Source of the DNA: Gemmatimonadota bacterium
GTDB taxonomy: Bacteria; Gemmatimonadota; Gemmatimonadetes; Longimicrobiales; Gaopeijiaceae
Assembly: GCA_028873595.1 (NCBI GenBank)
Contig: JAPPOV010000037.1
Span: 62,001 to 126,000 of the forward strand
Length of the DNA: 64,000 nucleotides
Reading direction: 5' to 3'
The translations under genes were made by a program, and so were the position numbers. The notes below the pieces were generated by a model. That model saw only the letters and a program-made list of their open reading frames with translations, had not been told where the DNA came from and ran no database searches. This document shows, one piece after another, positions 27,447 through 37,156 of the stretch (positions within the stretch are counted from its first letter, which is position 1; each line of letters begins with the position of its first letter).

Positions 27447-27950
27447 ATGCGGTTTCGAACAGGCCTCACCGCGCTGCTGGCGCTCGGTCTTCTCGCTGCA
27501 GGTTGCACCATCGAGCCGCGTACCGACCGAGAATCCGAACAGTCCCAGGCACCGAACCGCCGAGAGATCATACAGCCGGAAGGGGTCGCGAGTCTGCCGG
27601 TGTTTTCGCTCGCGGTGCGTTCGGGTGATTTGATCTTTCTGTCCGGCCAACTCGGGGCCGTTCCCGGCGAGTCGCCGCCCCGAGTCGTGGAAGGCGGGAT
27701 CGAGGCCGAAACGCACCAGACGATGGAGAACATCATCGCAGTACTCGACGCAGCCGGCGCCACGCTTGAGGACCTGTTGAAGTGCACCGTCTTTCTCGCG
27801 GATATCGCCGACTATGAGGCGATGAACGCCGTGTATGCGGAGTACTTCCCATCCGACCCACCTGCTCGGGCGGCGCTCGCCGGGAGCGGTCTGGCGCTCG
27901 GTGCTCTGGTCGAGTTGGACTGCATCGCGGTCGCGCCCGCGGGAGGCTGA
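27447..27950 (+). CDS. Lipidated RidA/YjgF family protein
   Basis: 167 aa. A lipoprotein signal (MRFRTGLTALLALGLLAAGC, lipobox LAAGC) precedes a Pro/Gln-rich linker and a complete RidA domain: FLSGQLGAV near residue 72, KCTVFLADIADYEAMNAVY, and PPARAALAG containing the Arg required for imine/enamine deamination. RidA proteins normally act in the cytoplasm on reactive 2-aminoacrylate; this one would sit on the periplasmic face, which is unusual. Start ATG 27447 follows an AGGAGACAGG ribosome-binding region. It converges with the SDR gene 10 bases downstream. Confidence 0.85.
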   Translation: MRFRTGLTALLALGLLAAGCTIEPRTDRESEQSQAPNRREIIQPEGVASLPVFSLAVRSGDLIFLSGQLGAVPGESPPRVVEGGIEAETHQTMENIIAVLDAAGATLEDLLKCTVFLADIADYEAMNAVYAEYFPSDPPARAALAGSGLALGALVELDCIAVAPAGG

Positions 27951-27960
27951 GGAGGGGCCA

Positions 27961-28728
27961 TCACCCCAGGGGAAACCCTCCGTCCACAGGGATGACCACG
28001 CCCGTGGTCGAGCGAAGTGAGGTCACTGCAGCGAGGACGGCGTCCGCACAGTCCTGTGGTGTTGCGAGTCGGCCGAGTGGTGTCCGCGCGATCATCAAGT
28101 CGCGACGCTCCGGCGCCCAGTCACGTGTGAGCTCGGTGTCGACCAGTCCGGGCGCGACCGAGTAGACCCGGATCTTTGGAGCAAGGGCACGGGCGAGTGA
28201 TGCAGTCATGTTGTCCAGCGCGGCCTTCGATGCGCAGTACGCGACGTTGCTGCCGTTCGCCATGCGGGCAGCGACCGAAGAGATGTTCACCACCACTCCG
28301 CCGTTGTCGGCGTCCAGGAGCGCCCGCAAGACTCGTATGGTTGCGAATGGCCCTCTGACATTCGTCTGCATGATCTGATCGAAGAGGTCGTCGTCGAGCC
28401 GGTCCAGATCGTCGTGCGCGATGACGCGTGTGACCGCTGCGTTGTTCACCAGGACGTCCAGACGTCCTTCGTTGTGCGCGATCGACTCGCCGAGCTCAAC
28501 CAGTGCGTTCGAGTCGTCCGCCGACGCCTGCACGATGCGGTGCCCGTCGCCCGGAAGAGCTCGGCGAACCTCGTTCGCACCCTCGGCGCTGTCCCGGTGC
28601 GTCATCACGAGTCGCGCACCCGCGTGGGCCAATGTCGTGGCGATGGCCGCGCCGATGCCGCGACTCGCTCCCGTGACGAGCGCGACTTGTCCGCTGAGGG
28701 GGCGGAGGCGATCCGTGTGAGTCTCCAT
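27961..28728 (-). CDS. SDR oxidoreductase (FabG-like)
   Basis: 255-aa classical SDR. Cofactor motif TGASRGIGAAIA near residue 18, then NNAAV, the catalytic Ser region ISSVAARM, YCASKAA, and a C-terminal PVDGGF. Such proteins reduce or oxidise 3-oxo/3-hydroxyacyl or sugar substrates; which one is unknown. The ATG at 28728 precedes the Rossmann strand by a short, plausible leader, and the longer in-frame extension to 28860 lacks similarity. It is divergent from the sugar operon (180 bases between starts) and might belong to it functionally. Confidence 0.84.
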   Translation of the reverse strand: METHTDRLRPLSGQVALVTGASRGIGAAIATTLAHAGARLVMTHRDSAEGANEVRRALPGDGHRIVQASADDSNALVELGESIAHNEGRLDVLVNNAAVTRVIAHDDLDRLDDDLFDQIMQTNVRGPFATIRVLRALLDADNGGVVVNISSVAARMANGSNVAYCASKAALDNMTASLARALAPKIRVYSVAPGLVDTELTRDWAPERRDLMIARTPLGRLATPQDCADAVLAAVTSLRSTTGVVIPVDGGFPLG

Positions 28729-28877
28729 GGTAGGGCGAAACCTGTAGAAGTGAGCCGGATGTCCGTAACCTACACTCGATCCCGAGGTTCGCGCGTTCGT
28801 GTTCATGTGGAGACGCGATGAGGAGCGGGCGAGCATTTCGGGCTGGATTAGCGAAACCACGCCCCATGCCTAGTTTG

Positions 28878-28902
28878 TCCCGATCTCATTTCCAGATCGG
28901 GA
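28878..28902 (+). promoter_or_regulatory. Hairpin masking the ribosome-binding site of the sugar operon
   Basis: Perfect 9-bp inverted repeat TCCCGATCT/AGATCGGGA (28878-28886 and 28894-28902) with a 7-base loop. The right arm contains the first part of the GGGAGGG ribosome-binding sequence (28899-28905) of the Gfo/Idh gene starting at 28909. In mRNA this would partly hide the site; the same repeat in DNA could instead be an operator. No T-run follows, so termination is unlikely. Confidence 0.5.
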
Positions 28903-28908
28903 GGGCTC

Positions 28909-30396
28909 GTGAGGGACGTCAGCCGTCGGGATTTCGTCTCGACTTCTACGAAGGTGGCGCTCGGAGGCATGATCGTGCCCAGGCATGTCCTGGGTGGGCC
29001 TGGCTATCAGGCGCCGAGTGACACGTTGAATGTCGCCATCGTCGGTGCAGGTGGCATGGGTGCCGACAATGCGCAGGAGCTTGGGACCGAGAACATCGTG
29101 GCCGTATGTGACGTCGATCTCGAACTGGTTGCGAACAAGGCTCTGGAGCGGATGACGGACGGGGACGGCAATCCCCGGGAGAAGGGCCACCGCTGGGCTG
29201 AGCAATTCGAGCAGGCTGTGAAGTACACGCGTTTTGACGAGATGCTGGAGAGGCAGTCCGACATCGATGCCGTGCTGATCGCTACGCCGGATCATACGCA
29301 TGCGGTCATCGCGGCCGCTGCCATGAAGGAAGGAAAGCACGTATACGTGCAGAAGCCGCTCACCTGGTCCGTACACGAGGCCCGTGCGCTACAAGAGATC
29401 GCTGCTTCGACCGGCGTCGTGACCCAGATGGGAAATCAGGGGCACTCTTCCGACGAGGCCCGGCTGATCAACGAGTGGGTGCAGGCCGGTGTGATCGGCA
29501 ACGTGCGCGAGGTCCACGTCTGGACCAATCGCCCGATCTGGGGGCAGGGTTTGAGACGACCGACCGCCATGCCGTCTGACTTCGACCCGAACGCTGCAGA
29601 CAGATCGTGGTGGCCCGGTTCTCTTGCTGAGGCGCATTCGTGGGGGCTCGCGGGTGATTTTTCGGTGCCGCCCCATCTCGACTGGAGCCAATACCTGGGT
29701 CCATGCGTACGCGATGTACCCTATCATCCCATCTACCACCCCTTCCACTGGCGTGGCTGGGTCGACTTCGGCGTGGGGGCACTCGGTGACATGGGGGCTC
29801 ACCTGATCGATCACCCATTCTGGGCGTTGGACCTCGGGTACCCGGACACGATCGAGGCGACGTCGACCCCGTGGGGCGGCGCGAGCGACAACCCGGTGTC
29901 TTACCCGATGGCGACCAAGGTGCACTACGAATTCCCTCGTCGCGGGCTCATGCCACCGGTCTCGCTGCACTGGTATGACGGTGGACTCATGCCTCAGCGA
30001 CCGGAGCTTCTGCCAGCCGATGTCGAGCTGGAGCGTGAGGGTGGCGTGATCTTCGTCGGAGAGCGGGGGCTGCTCATGCACGAGACGTACGGTCGCAACC
30101 CGCGCCTTTTCCCAGAGGCGCTGCATGAAGAGGCGGATGCGGTACCGCAGAGCTACGACCGCATCGACGATAGCCATGAGATGAACTGGGCGAACGCCTG
30201 CAAGCAGGCCCGCGATGCGAGTTGCCCGTTTTCCTACGCAGCGCCGCTTACGGAAGTGATGTTGCTCGGGCTGGTCGCGCTGCGCGCCGGACAGGGTATG
30301 AAGATTGAGTACGACGCCGCTGCGATGCGGGTGACCAACTCGGAGGAGGCCACGCGCTTCCTCACACGGGAGTACCGCCAAGGATGGAGCCTCTGA
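28909..30396 (+). CDS. Tat-exported Gfo/Idh/MocA family dehydrogenase
   Basis: 495 aa. A twin-arginine leader ([17 protein letters not shown]) precedes the NAD(P)-binding Rossmann domain ([15 protein letters not shown] near residue 43, [19 protein letters not shown]) with the catalytic-type Lys-Pro pair in YVQKPLTW, and a long C-terminal substrate domain with insertions ([22 protein letters not shown]). Exported Gfo/Idh proteins often hold their cofactor tightly and oxidise or epimerise sugars or glycosides, frequently at C3. GTG start with a GGGAGGG site. First gene of a nine-kilobase operon whose other members (DUF1080, GMC, isomerases) fit glycoside 3-oxidation; the exact substrate is unknown. 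Confidence 0.87.
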   Translation: MRDVSRRDFVSTSTKVALGGMIVPRHVLGGPGYQAPSDTLNVAIVGAGGMGADNAQELGTENIVAVCDVDLELVANKALERMTDGDGNPREKGHRWAEQFEQAVKYTRFDEMLERQSDIDAVLIATPDHTHAVIAAAAMKEGKHVYVQKPLTWSVHEARALQEIAASTGVVTQMGNQGHSSDEARLINEWVQAGVIGNVREVHVWTNRPIWGQGLRRPTAMPSDFDPNAADRSWWPGSLAEAHSWGLAGDFSVPPHLDWSQYLGPCVRDVPYHPIYHPFHWRGWVDFGVGALGDMGAHLIDHPFWALDLGYPDTIEATSTPWGGASDNPVSYPMATKVHYEFPRRGLMPPVSLHWYDGGLMPQRPELLPADVELEREGGVIFVGERGLLMHETYGRNPRLFPEALHEEADAVPQSYDRIDDSHEMNWANACKQARDASCPFSYAAPLTEVMLLGLVALRAGQGMKIEYDAAAMRVTNSEEATRFLTREYRQGWSL

Positions 30397-31145
30397 TGGA
30401 TCAATGGATTCGCGCGATCTGTGTCGCACTGATGCTCGTGGTCTCGGGAGCGTGTGCGTCCGGGCAGACGGACGCCTCTGATGCGGAGGTGGCCGGAGCG
30501 GACCGGGATGGGCCCACGCACAACACGCTCACCCCTGCAGAGACGACGGAGGGGTGGTCCCTGCTCTTCGATGGAGTGTCGCTGGATGGGTGGCGTGCCT
30601 ATGACAGCCCCGAATTGCCGGGTGGCTGGGATGTCGTGGACGGCATGTTGTCCAGGACGGGGCCCGGGGGGGATCTCATGTCGGATCGCACCTTCCGGAA
30701 CTTCGAGTTGACACTCGAATGGCGAGTGGAAGAGCGCGGCAACAGTGGCATCTTCTACTTGGCGGCACAGGGTGAGGAGAACATCTACCACAGTGCTCCG
30801 GAGATGCAGGTACTCGATGACGCACGACATCCAGATGGGCAGAGCGAGCTGACGAGTGCCGGTGCCAACTACGGCCTGCATCCTGCTCCGCGTGGTGTCG
30901 TGCACCCGGCAGGCGAGTGGAACCACATCCGGATCCGCGTCGAGAACGATCGGGTCGAGCACTGGCTCAATGGGGAGAAGATCGTCGACTATGTCATCCG
31001 CTCTCGCGAGTGGGCGGAGCTGGTCGCCGCCAGCAAGTTCAATCAGTGGCCCGCATACGGACAGGCGGAAGAAGGACATATCGGTCTACAGGACCACGGT
31101 GACCCCGTGTGGTATCGCAACATCAAGATCAGGGAGCTCGGTTGA
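30396..31145 (+). CDS. DUF1080 (3-keto-disaccharide hydrolase/lyase-like) lipoprotein
   Basis: 249 aa. The hydrophobic leader with lipobox SGAC near residue 20 marks an envelope lipoprotein. After a Thr/Asp-rich linker comes one DUF1080 (3-keto-disaccharide hydrolase) jelly-roll domain: WSLLFDGVSLDGWR, FELTLEWRVEERGNSGIFY, PEMQVLDD, EWNHIRIRVENDRVEHWLNG and HIGLQDHG. Family members split 3-keto-glycosides formed by a preceding dehydrogenase. The ATG at 30396 overlaps the stop of the previous gene; an ATG at 30384, in frame, is the alternative. Next to Gfo/Idh and sugar isomerase genes, this is strong context for glycoside 3-oxidation chemistry. Confidence 0.88.
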   Translation: MDQWIRAICVALMLVVSGACASGQTDASDAEVAGADRDGPTHNTLTPAETTEGWSLLFDGVSLDGWRAYDSPELPGGWDVVDGMLSRTGPGGDLMSDRTFRNFELTLEWRVEERGNSGIFYLAAQGEENIYHSAPEMQVLDDARHPDGQSELTSAGANYGLHPAPRGVVHPAGEWNHIRIRVENDRVEHWLNGEKIVDYVIRSREWAELVAASKFNQWPAYGQAEEGHIGLQDHGDPVWYRNIKIRELG

Positions 31146-31957
31146 TGGATCGGCGTTCCTTCATAGCCGCACTGTCTGCGGCACCGTTTGCGGCTCGACT
31201 CGAAACCCGTCCCCGCCTCGAACGTCCTGGTGTGCAGCTCTACACGGTCCGCGATGCTATGGCCGAGGACGTGGATGGCACCCTCGCTACCCTGGCCGAG
31301 ATCGGGTACCGGGAAGTCGAGATGGCTGGCACGTACGGGATGACGCCGGCTGCCTTCCGCCGCAGTCTCGACGCCGCAGGCCTTCGAGCGGTCTCGGGTC
31401 ATGTGGACTATCCGCGGCAGCGAGGCGATGTGCGCCGCGCGCTCGACGCGGCCGTGGAACTGGGGCATGAGCTGCTCGTGGTACCCTGGCTACCCGAGGA
31501 TCTGAGAACTGCCGATGGGTATCGGTCCGTCGCCGAGCGACTCAATCGCTTCGGAGAAGCTGCCCGGGGGGTGGGACTTCGATTCGGGTACCACAATCAT
31601 GCGTTCGAGTTCGAGGAGACCGATGGTTTGACCCCGATGGCCGTGCTTCTGGATGAGACGAGCCCATCACTTGTGGACTGGCAGATGGACATCTTCTGGA
31701 CGGTCCACGGTGGGCACCTCCCCATGACCTGGCTCGAGCGATATCCCGGCCGGGTCACGAGCGTCCACATCAAGGATCGTACGGCGGGTGGCGACATGGT
31801 CTCCGTAGGCGACGGGGTCATCGATTTCGGGCGAATACTGGCTGCAGCCGAGATGCAGGGGCTGCGCTATGGCTTCGTAGAGCACGACAACCCGGAGGAT
31901 TCGATCGAGAGTGTGCGGCGGAGCTTCGACAGCCTGATGGAAGGAGGGGCACCGTGA
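31145..31957 (+). CDS. Tat-exported sugar isomerase/epimerase-like TIM barrel
   Basis: 270 aa. The leader MDRRSFIAALSAAPFAA is a short twin-arginine signal. The rest is an AP-endonuclease-2/xylose-isomerase-like TIM barrel with PGVQLYTVRD, ALAEIGYREVEMAG-type strands, YHNHAFEF (metal-binding His/Glu), DWQMDIFW, and SVHIKDR. Related proteins isomerise or dehydrate keto-sugars. It starts with ATG on the last base of the DUF1080 stop codon. Export together with the dehydrogenase and the DUF1080 protein suggests that all three act on the same periplasmic substrate. Confidence 0.85.
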   Translation: MDRRSFIAALSAAPFAARLETRPRLERPGVQLYTVRDAMAEDVDGTLATLAEIGYREVEMAGTYGMTPAAFRRSLDAAGLRAVSGHVDYPRQRGDVRRALDAAVELGHELLVVPWLPEDLRTADGYRSVAERLNRFGEAARGVGLRFGYHNHAFEFEETDGLTPMAVLLDETSPSLVDWQMDIFWTVHGGHLPMTWLERYPGRVTSVHIKDRTAGGDMVSVGDGVIDFGRILAAAEMQGLRYGFVEHDNPEDSIESVRRSFDSLMEGGAP

Positions 31958-33741
31958 GGAGGAAGGCCCAGGACGAGTATGACGTCATCATCGTCGGGTC
32001 TGGCGCAGCGGGGGGTATGTGCGCCTACGTGCTCGCGTGCTCCGGCGTGAAGGTTCTCATGTTGGAAGCCGGCCGGGATTACGACCCGGTGACGGAGACG
32101 CCCATGTTCCAGCTTCCGAAGGACGCGCCGTTGCGCGCGGCGGGAACACCGGAGAAGCCGTTCGGCTTCTACGACGCCACGGTAGATGGGGGGTGGCGGG
32201 TACCGGGCGAGCCGTACTCGAGCGCGGACGGCACCGACTTCATGTGGTGGCGAGCGCGCATGCTTGGTGGCCGCACGAACCACTGGGGTCGTATCTCGCT
32301 GCGAATGGGCGAGTACGACTACAAGCCGTATTCGCGTGACGGCCTCGGCTTCGATTGGCCGATGAGCTACGAGGACGTGGACCCGTACTACGACAAGACC
32401 GAGATGCTCATCGGTGTTTACGGTTCGAATGAAGGCCTGGAAAATACGCCGAATTCCTCGCCGGGCGTACTGCAGCCTCCGCCAGCTCCGCGAGCGACCG
32501 AGCTCCTGACGCAGAAGGTATGTGAGGACGAACTCGACATTCCCGTTATTCCGGCTCATCTGGCGATCATGACGCAGCGCCAGCAAGCAGACCGCCTGTC
32601 TCGAGAGCTCTGGCCGGACAACCCACTGGCTCAGCGTGTCACGGCAGAATCGATGCGCTCACGAGCCGCGTGCTTCTACGCTACGCCGTGTGGGCGGGGA
32701 TGTTCGATCAAGGCCAACTTCCAGTCTCCGACCGTCCTTCTGCCTCCGGCCCTGGCCACAGGTAACCTCGACATCATCACCGATGCGATGGTACGCGAGG
32801 TCACGGTCGATGGTCGCGGGCGCGCGAATGGTGTGCACTACATCGACAAGACCACGCGCCTCGACGAGCACGTCAGCGCAAGGGTCGTGATCCTGGCGGC
32901 GAGTGCGTGCGAGTCCGCGCGTATCATGCTGAACTCGAAGAGTTCGTCGTTTCCGGACGGAATCGGCAATGGAAGCGGTCTTGTCGGTAAGTATGTAATG
33001 GATACGGTCGGTGCGGGTGTGTCCGGACAGATCCCCGCACTCGAGAACTGCCCACCCCACAACACGGATGGGGCCTCCGGCATGCATCTATACATGCCGT
33101 GGTGGCTGTACCAGGAGCAGGCTCGTGGCCAACTCGATTTTGCTCGCGGGTACCACATCGAGTTCGGAGGTGGCCGGCGGATGCCTGGATATGGGGCATT
33201 CAATGGGGTCGAGCCGCTGACCGAAGGCTCCTACGGGCAGGCGTTCAAGGATGACTGCCGACGCTACTACGGCTCGTTCATGTACTTCGACGGGCGCGGC
33301 GAGATGATCCCCAACGAGGATTGCTACTGCGAGATCAATCCCGATGAGGTGGATCAGTGGGGGATACCCACGCTGAGGTTCCACTGGGAGTGGTCCGAGC
33401 ACGAGCTCAATCAGGCGCGACACATGCAGCACACGTTCCGCGACATCATCGAAGCGATGGGCGGACGGGTGTTGAGCACGGTGCACGACGATGGTGCGCG
33501 CGCCATCGCGCGACCGGGCCAAATCATCCATGAGGTGGGCGGTGTGATCATGGGTGACGACGCGACTCGCTCGGTGCTCAACGAGTACTGCCAGTCCTGG
33601 GAGGTGGACAACCTCTTCGTGACAGACGGAGGTTGTTTCGTGTCGAACGCGGACAAGAACCCGACCCTGTCGATCATGGCGATCGCGTGGCGAGCGTCCG
33701 AGTACATTGTCGAGCAACTCGGACAGGGGAGCATCGGATGA
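31954..33741 (+). CDS. GMC-family FAD oxidoreductase (glucoside/gluconate dehydrogenase large-subunit type)
   Basis: 595 aa. N-terminal FAD-binding VIIVGSGAAGGMCAYVL and LEAG, substrate-domain motif GGRTNHWGRISLR, a cysteine cluster (ACFYATPCGRGCSIK) typical of this GMC subgroup, and the C-terminal LFVTDGGCFVSNADKNPTLSIMA segment with the active-site His/Asn region. It has no signal of its own; in membrane-bound sugar dehydrogenases of this class (for example the lactose/glucoside 3-dehydrogenase LacA type) the subunit-3 partner, encoded next and carrying a Tat leader, takes it across. The GTG start overlaps the previous stop. A cytochrome subunit is not present here. Confidence 0.9.
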   Translation: MRRKAQDEYDVIIVGSGAAGGMCAYVLACSGVKVLMLEAGRDYDPVTETPMFQLPKDAPLRAAGTPEKPFGFYDATVDGGWRVPGEPYSSADGTDFMWWRARMLGGRTNHWGRISLRMGEYDYKPYSRDGLGFDWPMSYEDVDPYYDKTEMLIGVYGSNEGLENTPNSSPGVLQPPPAPRATELLTQKVCEDELDIPVIPAHLAIMTQRQQADRLSRELWPDNPLAQRVTAESMRSRAACFYATPCGRGCSIKANFQSPTVLLPPALATGNLDIITDAMVREVTVDGRGRANGVHYIDKTTRLDEHVSARVVILAASACESARIMLNSKSSSFPDGIGNGSGLVGKYVMDTVGAGVSGQIPALENCPPHNTDGASGMHLYMPWWLYQEQARGQLDFARGYHIEFGGGRRMPGYGAFNGVEPLTEGSYGQAFKDDCRRYYGSFMYFDGRGEMIPNEDCYCEINPDEVDQWGIPTLRFHWEWSEHELNQARHMQHTFRDIIEAMGGRVLSTVHDDGARAIARPGQIIHEVGGVIMGDDATRSVLNEYCQSWEVDNLFVTDGGCFVSNADKNPTLSIMAIAWRASEYIVEQLGQGSIG

Positions 33742-34436
33742 GTGGAAAGAAGCTTCCGATTCTGAGGCAAGAGGACGTAGACGGATTTCTGCCCATGGAC
33801 CGTCGGCAGGCGCTCAAGGTCATGGCGATTGCGGCCGCGGCACCTACCGTGGCGTCATGCACGCCGGAGGCCGGATCGGATCTCGCTGAACTCCCGGCGC
33901 CAGCGAGTAACCCCAAGGCCGCAGGCACGGCATGGGATCCAGACCTCGTGTCTCCGACAGTTCCGTGGGAGCGCTCGCTTACGGCCGACGAATTGGAATC
34001 CCTGGCGGCGCTATGTGACGTCATCATCCCTGCAGATGATCGATCTTCGTCGGCGAGTCAGGTTGGGGCCCATGACTTCATCGACGAATGGGTCAGTGCT
34101 CCCTACGACGGAAATGCGAACGATCAGGTGCTGGTGCGCGGTGGCCTCGTATGGCTCGACCGCGAAGCGGCACAGCGTTTTGGTGACGGGGTGCGCTTCA
34201 GAGGGCTGAGCCCCGAACAGCAGCATGCGATCTGCGACGATATCTGCTACGCACCCAATGCACCGGACGGATACGAAGCTGCAGCCCGGTTCTTCGATCG
34301 TGTCCGCGATCTGACGTCGACGGCTTTCTGGACGACGCAGGTTGGCATGGACGATTTGGAGTACGTCGGCAACGTCCCACTTGCACAGTGGGATCCACCG
34401 CCACCCGAAGTCCTGCGACACCTGGGGCTCGCATAA
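33738..34436 (+). CDS. Gluconate 2-dehydrogenase subunit 3-like Tat partner
   Basis: 232 aa. MDRRQALKVMAIAAAAPTVASC near residues 15-36 combines a twin-arginine motif with a lipobox-like Cys. The mature part is the subunit-3 (hitch-hiker) fold: LESLAALCDVIIPADD, a conserved DFIDEWVS segment and FFDRVRDLTSTAFWTT. It is expected to bind the GMC flavoprotein, carry it through the Tat pore and hold it at the membrane. The ATG overlaps the GMC stop by 4 bases, matching the obligate pairing known for these subunits. Confidence 0.87.
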   Translation: MSGKKLPILRQEDVDGFLPMDRRQALKVMAIAAAAPTVASCTPEAGSDLAELPAPASNPKAAGTAWDPDLVSPTVPWERSLTADELESLAALCDVIIPADDRSSSASQVGAHDFIDEWVSAPYDGNANDQVLVRGGLVWLDREAAQRFGDGVRFRGLSPEQQHAICDDICYAPNAPDGYEAAARFFDRVRDLTSTAFWTTQVGMDDLEYVGNVPLAQWDPPPPEVLRHLGLA

Positions 34437-34505
34437 CGCACTTGAAGTACGAGGATCCGAGCCAGTCCTGGAACTCGGTCCTGATCACACCAGCATCGAT
34501 ACGTC

Positions 34506-35969
34506 ATGACAGAAACGGCAACGGAACGCGTCAACGCTGATCGTCTTTTTCTGGGGAGCTGTGTAGCGCTCATCGCCACGTCGGTTGCATTCGCGACGGT
34601 GGGGGCGGTGATGCTCGCACTCAAGCGGGAGTTCGTGCTCACCAATGAGGAGGTGGGCTGGATCGGGGGTGCGGCGCTTTGGGGCTTTGCGGTCTCTCAG
34701 CTCGCGTTCGCTCCGCTCGCTGATTCCCTGGGGATGAAGACGCTGCTGCGCTTCTCCTTCCTGGGTCATCTCCTGGGCTCAGTTACGATGATCTTTGCGA
34801 GTGGTTTCACGACCCTCTTCGTCGGCGCACTGATCATCGCCATGGCGAACGGTCTGGTCGAAGCTGCGTGTAACCCGCTTGTCGCCGCACTCTTTCCGGA
34901 CAACAAGACCGTCAAGCTGAACCAGTTCCACGTATGGTTTCCCGGTGGGGTGGTCCTTGGAGGCCTCGCCGCGTTCGCCCTCGATGCGGTCGGCATCACG
35001 GGCTGGCAGATCAAGATCGGGCTCATCCTCGTTCCCACGCTCGCGTATGGAGCCTTGCTCCTGAGGGAGACGTTTCCACCCACCGAAGGGGTGGAGGCCG
35101 GAGTGAGCATGGGGGAGATGTTCAGCGCCGCATTCACGACCCCATTGATGTGGGTGATGCTGATCGCCATGGCGATGACTGCGTCGGTGGAACTCGGTCC
35201 GAATCGCTGGGTGCCCGCGGTACTCGAGGCGGGGGGTGTGGCAGGGATCCTCGTCCTTGTCTGGATCAACGGGTTGATGGCGATCATGCGTTATCGCGCG
35301 GGAGATGTCGTGCATCGGGCGTCGCCGACCGGGCTGCTTCTTGCGTCTGCGGTGATTTCCGGAGTAGGGCTCCTTGCCCTCAGCTACGCCAGCGGCATCG
35401 CAATGACCTTCATGGCTGCGACGATCTTCGCACTGGGGGTTTGCTATTTCTGGCCCACAATGCTTGGTGTCGTGTCTGAGCGCGTACCTCGTTCGGGTGC
35501 GCTCGGCCTCGGACTGATGGGTACGGTCGGGATGGCCACGGTAGGGCTGATTACGTCACCCCAGATGGGTGCGATCGCGGACAGGTACGCTCATGCTGAG
35601 CTCCCTGTGGCGGAGACCGTACAGCTCTTTCAGCGGGCAGAACGCACACTGGCCACACGTACCGATTCGGATTCTCAGGCCGCCGCGGAGGCAATTTCGG
35701 TCGTGGCCCGGGCATGGCAGGCAGAGGACGTGCTGCCCTCTCCAGAGACCGCGAATGCGTTGCGAACGCTGATCGCGTCGGACGTGGATGCCGCACTCGT
35801 CAGTGAGGCTCAGGCGATCCTCGGTCCGGCCGACAACTACGGGGGGAAGATCTCGTTCCGCTGGGTCGTGCCACTGTGCGGCGTGCTGACACTTGTATTC
35901 GCTGGGCTCTACATGCGTGACCGAAGGGCCGGGGGATACCGGGTGGAGAGTATCGGGGCCAGCGCGTGA
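34506..35969 (+). CDS. MFS transporter of the sugar operon
   Basis: 487 aa, about 12 membrane segments, resembling FucP/NarK-like sugar facilitators: FVLTNEEVGWIGGAALWGFA at the start, NGLVEAACNPLVAALFPDNKT in the first half, and an FWPTMLGVVSERVP segment in the second. A roughly 80-residue hydrophilic insertion (about residues 365-450, rich in Ala, Glu and Thr) lies before the last helix and is unusual. Its place between the exported enzymes and the cytoplasmic Gfo/isomerase pair suggests that it imports their product. The 69-base gap before it is the only real spacing in the operon. Confidence 0.85.
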   Translation: MTETATERVNADRLFLGSCVALIATSVAFATVGAVMLALKREFVLTNEEVGWIGGAALWGFAVSQLAFAPLADSLGMKTLLRFSFLGHLLGSVTMIFASGFTTLFVGALIIAMANGLVEAACNPLVAALFPDNKTVKLNQFHVWFPGGVVLGGLAAFALDAVGITGWQIKIGLILVPTLAYGALLLRETFPPTEGVEAGVSMGEMFSAAFTTPLMWVMLIAMAMTASVELGPNRWVPAVLEAGGVAGILVLVWINGLMAIMRYRAGDVVHRASPTGLLLASAVISGVGLLALSYASGIAMTFMAATIFALGVCYFWPTMLGVVSERVPRSGALGLGLMGTVGMATVGLITSPQMGAIADRYAHAELPVAETVQLFQRAERTLATRTDSDSQAAAEAISVVARAWQAEDVLPSPETANALRTLIASDVDAALVSEAQAILGPADNYGGKISFRWVVPLCGVLTLVFAGLYMRDRRAGGYRVESIGASA

Positions 35970-37156
35970 GACCGATCCGATATGGGATGGTTGGAGGAGG
36001 CCCCGGTGCGTTTATCGGGGCGGTCCACCGAATGGCCGCTGCACTCGACGGATCCTACGAGCTCGTGGCCGGTGCATTTTCGTCCGACGTTTCGAAGTCC
36101 CGTCAGACGGGGGAGGAACTCGCGCTCGACCCTGGCCGGGTCTATGAGACGTTCAGGGACATGGCGTCCGCAGAAGCCTCGCGAGACGACGGGATCGACG
36201 TCGCAGTCATCGTTACACCCAACCACCTGCACTATCCCGCAGCCCGCGCGTTCCTGGAGGCGGGTATCCACGTCATCTGTGACAAGCCGTTGGTGACGAC
36301 TACGGACGACGCAGATGCATTGTGTGCCCTGGCGTCGCAGAGGGGTCTCGTTTTTGCGGTGACGTACAACTACACCGGGTACCCGATGGTGAAAGAGGCC
36401 CGGGATCGTATCAGGGCCGGGGAACTGGGGGAGCTTCGAAAGGTTGTCGTAGAGTACTCACAGGGGTGGCTTCGCACCCTGCTGGAGGCAGAAGGCCAAA
36501 AACAGGCCGAGTGGCGCGGCGACCCGAATCGTGCGGGTTTGTCGTCCGCACTCGGCGACATCGGTACGCATGCGTACAACCTTCTGCACTACGTGACGGG
36601 ACTGGAGGCGCGGCGACTCTTCGCTGACCTGGGGACCGTAGTGGAAGGACGCGCTATGGAAGACGACGCGACCGTGCTTCTGGATCTGGATGGTGATGTT
36701 CGCGGAGTGATGATCGTCTCACAGATCGCGACCGGGGAGCGCAACCATCTGCGTCTGAGGGTCTACGGTTCGGAGAAAGCGCTCGATTGGTGTCAGGAGG
36801 ATCCCAACCGCTTGCGGATTCTGGCACCCGACGGAGCTGAGACGGTGCTGTTCCGCGGCGGTGAAGTGGGTGGCGCAGCCGATGCCGCGACCCGACTCCC
36901 TGGAGGGCACCCGGAAGGCTTCATCGAAGCATTCGCGAATATCTATCGAGGCGCGGCCGAAGCCATTCGACGAAACTCCAGCACGTTCGGTGGGTGCAGC
37001 GACCCAGGTGAGGGTGATCCCAGAGCCGTCGACTTTCCAACGGTAGAGGACGGCATGCTCGGCGTATACTTCGTGCACCGTGCGATCCAGAGCAGTTTGG
37101 CCGAGCGCTGGATCGACATGAACGACGGATCGGCCAAACCGGATACGACGGCATGA
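35966..37156 (+). CDS. Cytoplasmic Gfo/Idh/MocA family oxidoreductase
   Basis: 396 aa with no signal peptide. Rossmann motif [19 protein letters not shown] near residue 7, [17 protein letters not shown], the catalytic CDKPLV Lys-Pro, and the substrate helix [21 protein letters not shown] with conserved Asp and His. It probably reduces or oxidises a keto-sugar or inositol-type intermediate brought in by the preceding MFS protein. The GTG start overlaps the MFS stop by 4 bases, and the stop overlaps the next gene. It is the cytoplasmic counterpart of the exported dehydrogenase at the start of the operon. Confidence 0.9.
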   Translation: MRPIRYGMVGGGPGAFIGAVHRMAAALDGSYELVAGAFSSDVSKSRQTGEELALDPGRVYETFRDMASAEASRDDGIDVAVIVTPNHLHYPAARAFLEAGIHVICDKPLVTTTDDADALCALASQRGLVFAVTYNYTGYPMVKEARDRIRAGELGELRKVVVEYSQGWLRTLLEAEGQKQAEWRGDPNRAGLSSALGDIGTHAYNLLHYVTGLEARRLFADLGTVVEGRAMEDDATVLLDLDGDVRGVMIVSQIATGERNHLRLRVYGSEKALDWCQEDPNRLRILAPDGAETVLFRGGEVGGAADAATRLPGGHPEGFIEAFANIYRGAAEAIRRNSSTFGGCSDPGEGDPRAVDFPTVEDGMLGVYFVHRAIQSSLAERWIDMNDGSAKPDTTA

